Below, in pieces: positions 6,801 to 15,868 of a stretch of DNA of 64,000 bases. Every line of letters begins with the position of its first letter. Within the stretch, counting starts at the first letter, position 1. This DNA is from Hyalangium versicolor (lineage in GTDB: Bacteria > Myxococcota > Myxococcia > Myxococcales > Myxococcaceae): the NCBI RefSeq assembly GCF_020103695.1, contig NZ_JAHXBF010000021.1, positions 62,001 to 126,000 of the forward strand, in the 5' to 3' direction. The notes beneath the pieces were generated by a model. It was given only the letters and a program-made list of their open reading frames with translations. It had not been told where the DNA came from and did no database searches. Both the position numbers and the translations under genes were made by a program.

Positions 6801-8867
6801 ATGCAGTCGGATAACCGGATGTCGACCCGCGAGGCGATCCTGGGCTACCGGATGGGAACGGACCTGTCCGCGGTGGCGTCCTTCGGCGACGCGCACGACT
6901 CGCAGGGCCGGCTGGTGCAACTGTCGCTCGAGCACCTCACGCTCCACCTGGCTTCGTGCGCGGAATTGCGCCCCGGTCAGCCCGCCAACGTCGTGCTGGG
7001 TCTGGGCGAGCGGTGGATGACGTCGCTGCAGGCCGAGGTGGCGGAGATCTCCGCGGGTGGCCCGCAAATGCCGCCGGAGCTGCGCCTGCGCTTCGTGGCT
7101 CCGCCGCTGGAGGCGGGCCGCAAGATTGTCTCCGCGCTGGAGGCCCTGCGCGAGAGCGGCCACCTGGTGACGCCCGAGGGGCGCCCGGTGTGGAAGGAGA
7201 CCATCCGCAGCCAGGATCGCATCCTGCGCATCTGCGAGGCGCTGGCGGCCCGCACCACCCGCGGCGTGGCCCGCGCGGAGGACGGCACTCGCGTGGAGGT
7301 GCGCGCGGCGCACTTCGACAAGTATGAGGGCGTGATCGGCTGGAAGGCCGAGAGCGAGCTGCCGCTGATGCCCTTCTCCATGGAGGCCTTCGGCTACAGC
7401 TCGGTGCTGTACTTCCGTGGGGACAAGACCTGGTACGACGGCGGCCTGTGGATGATGCCGCTGCCGCAGGAGATGACGCGCTTCCGCCACCGCTGGCTGC
7501 GGCGCGCTCCCACCACCACCGAGTGCGAGATCTCCTTCGATCATCCGCTGTGGCCGCAGGTCCGCGTGCACCGGAAGATGCTGGACGTGTCCTACGAGGG
7601 CCTGTCCTTCACCACGGAGTTGGGCGACGACCTGCTCTACCCGGGCATGCGGGTGCCGGTGCTCGAGGTGGAGATGCCGGGCCGCGCGCCGGTGAAGCTG
7701 TTCGGCGAGGTTCGCAACGTCTCCAGCACCTCCAAGGGCCACCGCTGCGGCATGTGGCTCAGCCCGCTGAACGCCGAAGAGGGGCTGGCCTGGCGCGCGC
7801 TGGTGGAGGAGCAGATGCACCCGCGCACCCGCGTGGCCGGTGACTGGAACGGCGGGGTGTGGGACCTGTTCGAGAAGTCGGGCTACTTCCGGTTGTCCGG
7901 CAAGGATCCGACGAAGTTCGAGGCCTTCAAGCGCGAGTTCCACGAGACGCAGAACAAGCTCCAGGGCCAGCAGCGCCTGGGCCTGCGCGTGGTGCGGCCC
8001 ATGGAGGGTGGCGTGGAGGCCACGCTCTCCGTGGTGAAGCCGTACGCGGGCAGCTGGCTGGCGCACCAGTTGGCACGGCAGCAGCCTCCTGGGGTCAATA
8101 ACAAGCGCGCCTCGGCCCGCGAGGCCCTGCGCGACATCTACCTGCGCGCCTACGAGCCCACGCAGTTGGATCCCGAGGTGAAGTGGTTCTTCGCGTACGC
8201 CGAGGCGCACGTGCGCTGGACGCGCTTCACGAAGTTCGACTTCGCGCAGTGGTACGAGCACACCGGCCAGTCGGCGCTCATCCCCTTCCAGCTCATGGAG
8301 GGCGAGACGGATCGCGAGTGGGCGCCCCTGCCCGAGGGCGTCGAGGTGGCCGAGCCCACCGCCGAGGAGCTGGGCCTGCTCTTCAAGCGGCTCGAGGCGA
8401 CCAAGCCCGTGGCGTACCGCGAGGCGTTGGACCTGGTGCCCGAGCGCTTCACGCTCACCGCCACCAAGGCGATGTGGGACCGGGCAAAGCTGTCTCGCGA
8501 GCGCGAGGCCTTCGTCGCCCGCGTCCACGGCAAGCCGGTGGCCATCGGCATCGTCGAGACGGCCAACCCCGGCCTCAACCTGTTCCACGTGTTGGACGGC
8601 ATCCGCATCGTCCCGCTGGTGGAGGACGACGCCCAGGCCGACGTGCAGGACGGCATGCTGGCGCTGCTCACTCGCGCGGCGGATTGGTACCGCGAGCGCA
8701 ACCGCCGCGTCTTCGTGCACTACGTGGAGACCAAGAGCGTCATGTACGCCGAGCGCGCCGTGCTGGCGGACCTGGGCGAGGGGCTCATCTGGATCATCTC
8801 CTCCACGCTGCTGCCCGAGTTCCTCGAGCACCTGTGCGAGTCGACCACGCCGCGCAGCGACGGCTAG
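6801..8867 (+). CDS. PilZ-domain protein with C-terminal acyltransferase-like domain
   Basis: A 688-residue soluble protein. I prefer ATG 6801 (CGGAG 8 nt upstream) to the upstream TTG at 6783. Residues about 15-105 look like a PilZ-type barrel without the arginine motif. Residues about 225-325 form a second PilZ domain, with HRWLRRAP supplying the RxxxR element and DVSYEG the D/N-x-S-x-x-G element used to bind cyclic di-GMP. The final 170 residues (KAMWDRAKLSREREAFVARV, then GKPVAIGIVE) resemble GNAT-fold N-acyltransferases, though no CoA loop could be assigned confidently. The protein may be a c-di-GMP-regulated acyl- or aminoacyltransferase. The N-terminal PilZ call is moderate and the C-terminal call tentative. 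Confidence 0.65.
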   Translation: MQSDNRMSTREAILGYRMGTDLSAVASFGDAHDSQGRLVQLSLEHLTLHLASCAELRPGQPANVVLGLGERWMTSLQAEVAEISAGGPQMPPELRLRFVAPPLEAGRKIVSALEALRESGHLVTPEGRPVWKETIRSQDRILRICEALAARTTRGVARAEDGTRVEVRAAHFDKYEGVIGWKAESELPLMPFSMEAFGYSSVLYFRGDKTWYDGGLWMMPLPQEMTRFRHRWLRRAPTTTECEISFDHPLWPQVRVHRKMLDVSYEGLSFTTELGDDLLYPGMRVPVLEVEMPGRAPVKLFGEVRNVSSTSKGHRCGMWLSPLNAEEGLAWRALVEEQMHPRTRVAGDWNGGVWDLFEKSGYFRLSGKDPTKFEAFKREFHETQNKLQGQQRLGLRVVRPMEGGVEATLSVVKPYAGSWLAHQLARQQPPGVNNKRASAREALRDIYLRAYEPTQLDPEVKWFFAYAEAHVRWTRFTKFDFAQWYEHTGQSALIPFQLMEGETDREWAPLPEGVEVAEPTAEELGLLFKRLEATKPVAYREALDLVPERFTLTATKAMWDRAKLSREREAFVARVHGKPVAIGIVETANPGLNLFHVLDGIRIVPLVEDDAQADVQDGMLALLTRAADWYRERNRRVFVHYVETKSVMYAERAVLADLGEGLIWIISSTLLPEFLEHLCESTTPRSDG

Positions 8868-8980
8868 TCTGGCGGCTCCTCCAGCCTGCGGGGAGCACAG
8901 GGGGGCACCAAGGGGATCGGGCCTATCCCTAGCTTGAATGGTGGACGGGTCATCGCACCCTCAACGCCGGAGTCCACCCC

Positions 8981-9415
8981 ATGAAGCTCATCATCCCCAA
9001 TCCAGTGCGTCGCGCAGTCCTCTGGCTGCCTGCCCTCGGGTTGATGCTCGCCCCCCTGGCCGCGGATGCCAGGTCCCGAGATGGCAAGATGGATTCCGAT
9101 GGGCCAGCCGACGTCGGAGGCCGAGGAGGCGCCATCGATGAGGTCAACTACGGCCCTCTGGGAATGGACGCCCACAAGCAGCGGATGGAGCGGCGGAGCG
9201 AGGGTAATGCCCAACTGCTCTCGGGCCGTGTCCTCGAGGTGAAGGGCCGCACGCTCTTCGTGGAGCGCGAGGGCGTGGTGGTGCCGTTGGACCTGAGCGA
9301 GCTGCGCATCAACAAGCAGCCCAAGCCCGGCCAGGACGTCATCGCCTCGTACACGGTGGATGAGACGCGCAACGTCGCCCTGTCCCTGGCAGGGGAGGTG
9401 GCCGAGTCCCAGTGA
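8981..9415 (+). CDS. Small exported protein, unknown function
   Basis: A 144-residue protein with a signal peptide (PNPVRRAVLWLPALGLMLAP, likely cleavage after ADA). The mature part has a Gly/Asp-rich linker, then an OB-like stretch (GRVLEVKGRTLFVEREGVVVPLDLSEL... ending in an AxYTVDETRN segment), typical of small periplasmic proteins that contain a beta-barrel. It is transcribed away from the PilZ gene after a 113-bp gap and converges on the ABC operon. No partner is evident. Confidence 0.6.
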   Translation: MKLIIPNPVRRAVLWLPALGLMLAPLAADARSRDGKMDSDGPADVGGRGGAIDEVNYGPLGMDAHKQRMERRSEGNAQLLSGRVLEVKGRTLFVEREGVVVPLDLSELRINKQPKPGQDVIASYTVDETRNVALSLAGEVAESQ

Positions 9416-9436
9416 GCGGGCCTGCCTGGGCTCGCT

Positions 9437-10447
9437 TCACCGCGCGGTCGCGCGCACCTCGTTGAGCAGGCTCAGGTCCACCAGCCCCGAGATGTCATCC
9501 GAGGAAAGGTAGCCCAGCTCCTTGGCGTGCTGGGCTGCCTGGGTCAGCGCGGCCGACTCCGGATCGAGGCTCGGCTCGAGGCGGGAGAAGGCTTCCTTGA
9601 GCACGGGAGCCGCCAGCGGCTTGCTGGTGAGCTTGCCGAAGGCGTTGTTCACGGTGGTGGCGAAGCCGCCCGGATCCGAGTGCCAGCGCTCGGTCAGCCG
9701 CACGTGTACGCGCAGTAGCGCGGCCAGCTGCGGCCGGCGCGTCTCCAGGGCCTTCTTCGTCGTGACGATGACAGTGGTGGGGAAGCGGCGCTGCGGCCAG
9801 AGGTCTCTCTCGTCCACCAGCACCTGGCCGCCCCCCTCGGCCACCATGCGGGCTCCCCACGGCTCGGGGACCCAGGCGCCCTCGATGGCGCCCTGCAGGT
9901 ACTGGCCGAGGATGTCCGGGTTGCTCATGGGAACCACCTGCACCTCGCTGCCGGGCTCGCTGGCCGCGGTGAGGCCCTGCTGCTTGAGCCAGTGCCGCAG
10001 GGCGATGTCCTGCGTATTGCCGATTTGAGGGCTGGCGACCTTCTTCCCCTTCAGCTCGGCGGCGGACTTCGCCGTGCGCGTCACCAGCACCGCGCCGCCG
10101 TTCACCGCTCCGGCGATGATGCGCAATTCCCGGCCGGCCTTGAGGTACGTGTTGATGGCGGGCCCCGTGCCCACATAGGAGACGTCCAGCGAGCCTCCGA
10201 CGAGCGCCTCCATGGCGGCGGGGCCGGCGTTGAACTGCTTCACCTCCAGCTTGCCGAGGCCCGGCTCCGCGGCGAAGGCGCCCTCGACGTGGCCTACGAG
10301 GGCCTGCGCGTGGGTGATGTTGGGGAAGAAGCCCAGGCGGAGTGGAGCGTTGGGATCCGCGTCGCCTCCCGACTTCTTGCAACCGGTGATGGTGACGGCG
10401 AGCCCCAGGAAGAGCCCGAGGAAAGACCAAGAGCGAAGCGTGTCCAT
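9437..10447 (-). CDS. ABC transporter substrate-binding lipoprotein (SsuA/TauA/NrtA type)
   Basis: A 336-residue periplasmic binding protein with lipobox ITGC (Cys23). The body begins LRLGFFPNITHAQALVG and contains FNAGPAAMEALVGGSLDVSYVGTGPAI, characteristic of the NMT1/SsuA-like family that binds sulfonates, taurine, nitrate or thiamine precursors. It is the third gene of a minus-strand operon with a permease and an ATPase, and the order ATPase-permease-binding protein is complete. No desulfonation monooxygenase lies nearby, so the substrate cannot be fixed; aliphatic sulfonate is the default guess. Confidence 0.85.
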   Translation of the reverse strand: MDTLRSWSFLGLFLGLAVTITGCKKSGGDADPNAPLRLGFFPNITHAQALVGHVEGAFAAEPGLGKLEVKQFNAGPAAMEALVGGSLDVSYVGTGPAINTYLKAGRELRIIAGAVNGGAVLVTRTAKSAAELKGKKVASPQIGNTQDIALRHWLKQQGLTAASEPGSEVQVVPMSNPDILGQYLQGAIEGAWVPEPWGARMVAEGGGQVLVDERDLWPQRRFPTTVIVTTKKALETRRPQLAALLRVHVRLTERWHSDPGGFATTVNNAFGKLTSKPLAAPVLKEAFSRLEPSLDPESAALTQAAQHAKELGYLSSDDISGLVDLSLLNEVRATAR

Positions 10448-10540
10448 CGCGCGGTAATGGGGAGGCTCGGCTCGAACGGCAACGCGCGCCGGAGTGGGCC
10501 GTCCGCCAGCACACGCTCGGCGGACGGGACGTCCTCCACC

Positions 10541-11302
10541 TTACATGGAGGGCAGCAGGCCCCAGCGCCGCCGCACCCGCGTCTCCACCGTCTGGAAGAA
10601 GACGCGGTCCACGAGGATGCCGATGACGATGATGGCCACCATCACCGCCATCACCTGCGGCACGTCCATCAGCTCGCGACCCAGGGTGAGCAGCTGGCCG
10701 AGGCCCCCGGACACGAAGAGCAGCTCTCCGGCCAGCAACGCGCGCCACGCGAAGCTCCAGCCCAGCTTCAGACCGGTGACGATGCCCGGCAGCGCCGCGG
10801 GGATGAGCACTCCGAACGAGAAGCGCGGCCCGCGCACCCCCAGCGTGTGGGCCACGCGGATGAGCTGCGGATCAATTCCATTCACGCCGTCCTCGGTGGC
10901 AATCGCGATGGAGAGCACGCTGCCCATCACCACCACGAAGAGGATGGCGGTGTCCGTCAGGCCGAACCACAGCAGCGCCAGCGGCAGCCAGCAGATGGAG
11001 GGCAGCGCCTGCAGTCCCATCACCACCGGCTTCACCGCGTTGCGGAAGAAGGAGAGCCGCGCGTTGGCCAGCCCCAGCGGCACGCCGATGCCCACCGAGA
11101 TGAGGTACGCGCGCCCCAGCCGCCCCAGCGAGCGCAGCGCCGCCGAGCCCAGCCGCCCGTCGGCCATCATGGCATAGAGGCTCTTGGCCACCGTGCTCGG
11201 CCCGGGGAACAGGTGCGGAGACCAGAGGCCACTCCGCGCCACCAGCTCCCACGTCGCCAGGAGCAGCACCATCACGCCCAGCTTCTGCGCCCACCTCTTC
11301 AT
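10541..11302 (-). CDS. ABC transporter permease (SsuC type)
   Basis: A 253-residue inner-membrane protein with about six hydrophobic helices and the cytoplasmic EAA loop (HTLGVRGPRFSFGVLIPAAL, then PGIVTGLKLGWSFAWR) that contacts the ATPase. The length and motif fit the BPD_transp_1 family of nitrate/sulfonate/taurine importers. The gene starts 13 bp after the ATPase stop, so the two are cotranscribed. Confidence 0.88.
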   Translation of the reverse strand: MKRWAQKLGVMVLLLATWELVARSGLWSPHLFPGPSTVAKSLYAMMADGRLGSAALRSLGRLGRAYLISVGIGVPLGLANARLSFFRNAVKPVVMGLQALPSICWLPLALLWFGLTDTAILFVVVMGSVLSIAIATEDGVNGIDPQLIRVAHTLGVRGPRFSFGVLIPAALPGIVTGLKLGWSFAWRALLAGELLFVSGGLGQLLTLGRELMDVPQVMAVMVAIIVIGILVDRVFFQTVETRVRRRWGLLPSM

Positions 11303-11315
11303 CTCCGCACCTCTT

Positions 11316-12191
11316 TCAGTGACGCAGGTCCGCTTCTTCCTGGGAGCTCGAACGAGGAGGCGGCAGCGTGCCCTCGGGGCCCTCCACCCGCCGCATCAGC
11401 ATCCGCAGGTAGCGCGCCATCTCGTCCAGCCGCGCGTCCTCCGCCGAGCGCGGCATGGGAAGGTGGATCTCCAGGTCCTTCACGATGCGGCCAGGCCGGG
11501 GCGCCATCACCACCACGCGGGTGCCCAGCATCAACGCCTCGTGCACGTCGTGGGTGACGAACACCACCGTCTTCGAGGTGCGCAGCCAGATGGACTGCAA
11601 CAGCTCCTGCATGTGCACGCGCGTCTGTGAGTCCAGCGAGCCGAAGGGCTCGTCCATGAGCAGCACCGCCGAGTCCACCGCCAACGCCCGCGCCAGGCTC
11701 GCGCGCATCTTCATTCCACCGGACAGCTGGTGGGGCAGCGAGTTCTCGAAGCCGGACAGGTGCACGCGGCGGATGAACTCGCGGGCGCGCGGCTCACGGT
11801 CGGCGCGGGGAACGCCTCGGGCGGCCAGGGCGAACTTGAGGTTGCCCAGCACCGTCATCCACGGGAAGAGCGCGGCTTCTTGGAACATGAGAAGCCGATC
11901 CGGCCCTGGCCCGCGAATGGACTTGCCGTCGATGGCCACCGTGCCGCCCGTCGGCGTCACATGGCCCGCCAGCGCATACAGCAACGTGGACTTGCCACAC
12001 CCCGACGGCCCGAGCAGGCAGACGAACTCGCCCGAGCGGATGTTGAGGTTCACGTTCTTCAGCGCCACCACCTTGTTGGCGTAGCTGTGCCCCAGCTCCG
12101 CCACGGAGATCTTCGCGCGCTGCGCATTGACTTGCGCCGGTTGGAACAGGCGCAGGGAACTCTTCCATCGGGCCAGCAAGGCTCGGAACAT
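11316..12191 (-). CDS. ABC transporter ATPase (SsuB type)
   Basis: A 291-residue ATPase that energises the importer encoded just downstream. Visible motifs are Walker A GPSGCGKST, the ABC signature LSGGMKMR, Walker B VLLMDEPFGSLD and the switch histidine in THDVHEAL. ATG 12191 is preferred; a GTG at 12218 would add nine residues. The N-terminal 33 residues before the nucleotide-binding domain are an extension relative to typical SsuB. It is the first gene of the operon and diverges from the TPR-CHAT gene, so the promoter lies in 12192-12365. Confidence 0.88.
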   Translation of the reverse strand: MFRALLARWKSSLRLFQPAQVNAQRAKISVAELGHSYANKVVALKNVNLNIRSGEFVCLLGPSGCGKSTLLYALAGHVTPTGGTVAIDGKSIRGPGPDRLLMFQEAALFPWMTVLGNLKFALAARGVPRADREPRAREFIRRVHLSGFENSLPHQLSGGMKMRASLARALAVDSAVLLMDEPFGSLDSQTRVHMQELLQSIWLRTSKTVVFVTHDVHEALMLGTRVVVMAPRPGRIVKDLEIHLPMPRSAEDARLDEMARYLRMLMRRVEGPEGTLPPPRSSSQEEADLRH

Positions 12192-12365
12192 TGGCGCAAA
12201 GGTAGGCAGTCTCCCCACGCACTGCTCGATTGCTTGCCTGCTGAGGGGGCTCGCCTGCCTGCTCGCTCATCCAGGGTAGCGTGAGGCCGGGAAGATTCCG
12301 GCTCGCTTCCGTTGAGAGGACATGGGAGCGCCGGGCAAACGTCGGGGGAGCCTGAGTTGAAGGCC

Positions 12366-15092
12366 ATGCGGACTGACGGAAGCGTGCGGCTTCTGGCTGT
12401 GGGACTGCTGACAGTGGGCCTGAGTGGAGCGGCCTTCTTCGCGGTGCGGAACAGGCGGCAGGCCTCGAGTGCGGATGAGGCCTCGTTTCTCTCCGCGGGG
12501 CCCACGCGCACCCTCGAAGCTCGGCTAAGTCACCCGGGGGCGGATCGCTATCGTCCCTACCACGCCGTGGCGCGAGGCGAGGCGACGTCTGCCGCGGCTC
12601 CGTCGCTGGAGGTGCTGGCGCGTCTGGAGGCCCAGGGAGATCTGCGCGGAGTGGCCAGTGCGTATCTGATGAGGGGCGCGCCGGAGCTCGCGGCCTCCTA
12701 TCTGGAGCGCGCGGGGGATTCGCCCGAGGTGCTCAACGATCGAGCCGTGCTGGCCCTCGCGAAGGGAGACGCGGCCCGGGCGCTGGAGCTGTTGGATAAG
12801 GCTTTCCAGCAGCGGCCGGGTTCCTCTCAGGCACTGTGGAACCGGGGGCTGGCGTTGCACGAGCTGGGGTTGAGCGCGCTGGCGGCCGAGTCCTTCGAGG
12901 CGGTGGTGGCGCAGGCCGAGCCGGGCTGGTCGGACGAGGCTCGCACCCGAGCCCAGGCCCAGAGAGCGTACCTCCAGGGTGAACAGCAGGGCTGGGAGGC
13001 TGCGAAAGCGGCCGGGGAAGCGCTGGTGAAAGGCCAGGGCACCGTCTCCGCAGAGCAGCTCCGGGAGCGGCCTGATCTCTACCGTCTCTACCTCTACGAT
13101 GCGATCCGCGCCGCGCCGGACGGACAGCGGCTCAAGGCGCTGTGGCCGGTGGCCGAGACGCTCGATGCGCACTTCGGAGGCAGCGCGCTGAGGGATGCGC
13201 TCCGCTGGGCCGAGGCACGGGACTTCCAGCGCCGGGCTCCGCTGGCCGCGCTCTACTTGTATGTCTTCCAGGGCAAGGATGTCCCCGGGGGACTGGCCGC
13301 GTACCTCCAGCAGCTGCGGGCCGCGGGAGAGCTCGACATCCTCATGGGCACGCTCTTGCTCACCCCAGAAGTGGCCAAGGACGTGGAGGGCTACGCGCGC
13401 CTGGCCGAGCAGACGAAGGATCCCTGGTTCCAGCTCATCGCCGCGAACGAGCGGGCCAAGGAGGCCATCGGGCGCGGGGAGCTGTTCCAGGCCGAGCAGA
13501 TCCTCCTGGCCGCCACGAGCCAGTGCACGGGCAGCACCCTGGCCTACCGCTGCGGCGTGTTGATGGAGCGGCTGAGCACGCTCTACCGGCGGCTCTGGCT
13601 GCTGCCCGAGGCCGTCCGCAGCGCGAAGGAGCTTCGTACCTTGTACCGCCGAGGCGGCTTCTGGGTGTCGGACACCTTCCAGCACCTGGGACAGCTCGCC
13701 CGCCTCCAGGGACAGGGCGCGCTGGCGCGGGCGATGCTCGGCGAGGCGCTCGCGCGCAACCCGAAGGTCTGTGCCGTGCGCCAGTTCGTCCGAGCCAATG
13801 AGGCCCTGTCCCTCCTGGAGGAGCTGCGGCTGGATGAGGCGCGCAGTGCCATTCGCGATGCGCTCACGTGCGACAGGCTCCCGTTGCTCTCGGAGGCGAT
13901 GACGCTAGCGGAGCTCGCGCGCCTGCGTCCCGAGCCCACGCAGGATCGCCAGGTGCAGGAACGGTTGCAGGGCTATCGCCGCGCGAGCCGGCTCGAACCA
14001 GGGCAGCTCGCACTCCTGTCCCACGTGGAGGGCCGCTACCTCATCGAGCAGGATCGGTCCCGAGGCGAGGAGCTGCTCCGGCGTGCCATCGCCGAGGCGG
14101 ATCGGCTGCCGCGCGCCAATGTCGATGGGCGCGAGGCCCGGGCCTACAGCTACGCCTCACTCCTGTTCGCGGCAGGCAAGGCCGGCGAATGGTCCAAGGC
14201 CCTGGCGCTCTTTGGCGAGGAAGTGGGGAGCGAACTGCCCACGCGCTGCTTGCTGGCGGTGGCGCTGGATCGTGAGCGCACGCTGGCCCTCGCGCTCGGT
14301 CCGGACGGGCGCATGGAGGCGCACTACGACGCGGGCCGCCACGAGCCGTTGGGGAGTGATGCGCGGAGTGTCATCCCCGAGGCGCTCGCGGCGCCGCTGC
14401 GCGCCTGTGAGCAGGTGAGCGTGTTGGCGCGTCCTCCGCTCCACGGGCGAGCAGAGCTGCTGCCGGATGACATTGCCTGGCGCTACCTCGTCCTGCCCGG
14501 TGCACAAACCCCCGCTGCCGCGATGCCGCCCCTGCACCTGGTGGTGAAGGACGTGGAACCACCCTCCTCGCTGGAGCTGCCGCGCCTGGGCGCCTGGGAG
14601 CCGGCGGGCACGAGGGCCACGCTCCTCTCCGGTGCGTCCGCCACTCCGAGCCGGGTGCTCGAGGCGATGAGCCGGGCGACGGAGATCGAAATTCACGCCC
14701 ATGGGCTGATCAACCCGACGCTCTCGGATGCCTCACTGCTGGTGCTGTCTCCGGACGCGAGCGGCCGGTACGCGCTCACGGCGGGCGAGGTCCGCGCGCA
14801 CCGGCTGGAGGGGCGCCCGCTCGTCACGCTCGCGGCGTGCCGGGCCGCGCACACGGGCATCCAGGTCCACGAGCCCTTCAGCCTGCCCACGGCCTTCATC
14901 GAGGCCGGAGCGCGCACGGTGCTGGCGGCCACGGTGGACATCCCCGACGCGGAGGCGGGGCCTTTCTTTCTCGCGGTCCAGGAGCGCATTCGCGGCGGGC
15001 AGAGCGCCGCGGTGGCGCTCCGGGACGTGCGCATGGAGTGGTTGGGCCGGGAGCCCGGGAGCTGGGTGCGTTCCGTGCTCGTGTTCGAGTGA
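12366..15092 (+). CDS. TPR-CHAT (caspase-like) protein
   Basis: A 908-residue protein. An N-terminal membrane anchor (LLAVGLLTVGLSGAAFFAV) is followed by tetratricopeptide-type helical repeats over roughly residues 70-600 (for example SQALWNRGLALHELG and EVLNDRAVLALAKGD). A C-terminal CHAT domain has the expected catalytic pair: His779 in EIEIHAHGL and Cys825 in VTLAACRAAH. CHAT proteases cut partner proteins after activation through TPR-bound sensors; some act in phage defence. ATG 12366 was chosen over TTG 12312. The gene is followed after 43 bp by an exported protein with a strong ribosome binding site, so the two probably form an operon. The substrate and trigger are not evident. Confidence 0.8.
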   Translation: MRTDGSVRLLAVGLLTVGLSGAAFFAVRNRRQASSADEASFLSAGPTRTLEARLSHPGADRYRPYHAVARGEATSAAAPSLEVLARLEAQGDLRGVASAYLMRGAPELAASYLERAGDSPEVLNDRAVLALAKGDAARALELLDKAFQQRPGSSQALWNRGLALHELGLSALAAESFEAVVAQAEPGWSDEARTRAQAQRAYLQGEQQGWEAAKAAGEALVKGQGTVSAEQLRERPDLYRLYLYDAIRAAPDGQRLKALWPVAETLDAHFGGSALRDALRWAEARDFQRRAPLAALYLYVFQGKDVPGGLAAYLQQLRAAGELDILMGTLLLTPEVAKDVEGYARLAEQTKDPWFQLIAANERAKEAIGRGELFQAEQILLAATSQCTGSTLAYRCGVLMERLSTLYRRLWLLPEAVRSAKELRTLYRRGGFWVSDTFQHLGQLARLQGQGALARAMLGEALARNPKVCAVRQFVRANEALSLLEELRLDEARSAIRDALTCDRLPLLSEAMTLAELARLRPEPTQDRQVQERLQGYRRASRLEPGQLALLSHVEGRYLIEQDRSRGEELLRRAIAEADRLPRANVDGREARAYSYASLLFAAGKAGEWSKALALFGEEVGSELPTRCLLAVALDRERTLALALGPDGRMEAHYDAGRHEPLGSDARSVIPEALAAPLRACEQVSVLARPPLHGRAELLPDDIAWRYLVLPGAQTPAAAMPPLHLVVKDVEPPSSLELPRLGAWEPAGTRATLLSGASATPSRVLEAMSRATEIEIHAHGLINPTLSDASLLVLSPDASGRYALTAGEVRAHRLEGRPLVTLAACRAAHTGIQVHEPFSLPTAFIEAGARTVLAATVDIPDAEAGPFFLAVQERIRGGQSAAVALRDVRMEWLGREPGSWVRSVLVFE

Positions 15093-15135
15093 GGCTGTCA
15101 CTGCACCGGAAGTTCACATCTTAAGGAGGGACATC

Positions 15136-15810
15136 ATGAGACTGGCGTTGCTCTTCCCCGCACTGATGGGGCTGGCGTTGGCGGGATACAAGGCGATGGC
15201 GTCCGAGCGGTACACCCCTGTGCTGACGACGGAGACGTGCTCCACGGAGTACCCGCGGACGCCCGCTGCTCCCACGCTGCAGTACATTCCGTCCACGGGT
15301 GATCTGCCGACCTTCTCGCCTTCGACGCACATCGTCGTGGTGGTCTACCCCCGCGCGGGGGGCTACGCCGTGGCGGGAGTGGACGTCCCCCGTCAGAGCT
15401 TCACGTTCCTGTGGACGGGGTACACGGCCACGCTGGACTCAACGCTCATCCGGCTCGTCTCCACTGGCACCCCGGTCACCGTGTACACCGCGCCCCTGGA
15501 CATCACGTGCTACGGGGTGCCACCGCCCACGGTGAACCTGCTGCCTCCGTCCACCTTCGGCGCGTCCCCGGTGCAGTTCGACGGCGAGGACGCGGGGGTT
15601 CCCCCCCGGGCGGACGGTGGCACGGACGGGGGGACCGTCGACTGCAGCAAGACGACGGAGAACTGCCGCGTGGACATCGGTGATGATCCTCCGGGAGACG
15701 TCAAACCTGGCGGAGAGGACTGGATCATTGCCTTCCTGGAGATCTCCTGGAGGACGGCGATCAACCTGGGCAAGGTGGCCACGCCCCTCGGGGGGATCGG
15801 CGGGCACTGA
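15136..15810 (+). CDS. Exported protein in operon with the CHAT protein, unknown function
   Basis: A 224-residue protein with a signal peptide (MRLALLFPALMGLALAGYKA) and a near-perfect AAGGAGGG ribosome binding site 7 nt before ATG 15136. The middle is a beta-rich domain with paired cysteines, then a Gly/Asp-rich linker (PPRADGGTDGGTVDC) and a short hydrophobic C-terminal segment (DWIIAFLEISWRTAIN...PLGGIGGH). It could be a substrate or ligand of the CHAT protein; that is only guilt by association. It does not look like a bacterial gasdermin because it carries a signal peptide. Confidence 0.6.
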   Translation: MRLALLFPALMGLALAGYKAMASERYTPVLTTETCSTEYPRTPAAPTLQYIPSTGDLPTFSPSTHIVVVVYPRAGGYAVAGVDVPRQSFTFLWTGYTATLDSTLIRLVSTGTPVTVYTAPLDITCYGVPPPTVNLLPPSTFGASPVQFDGEDAGVPPRADGGTDGGTVDCSKTTENCRVDIGDDPPGDVKPGGEDWIIAFLEISWRTAINLGKVATPLGGIGGH

Positions 15811-15827
15811 TCACCCGCTGTGAGGAG

Positions 15828-15862
15828 CACCGGTCCGGGTGCGGCGCGGACTCGGACCGGTG
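15828..15862. terminator. Bidirectional terminator
   Basis: CACCGGTCCG and CGGACCGGTG form perfect 10-bp arms around a 15-nt loop, in the 58-bp gap between two convergent genes. Confidence 0.7.
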
Positions 15863-15868
15863 AGCCGC

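Noticed and set aside
6516..8831. Long minus-strand open frame (771 codons)
   Set aside because: Antisense to the PilZ protein; His/Leu/Gln/Arg-rich translation without domains, as usual for high-GC shadow frames.
15136..15810. Bacterial gasdermin as CHAT substrate
   Set aside because: The protein has a signal peptide, paired cysteines and no gasdermin-like N-terminus.
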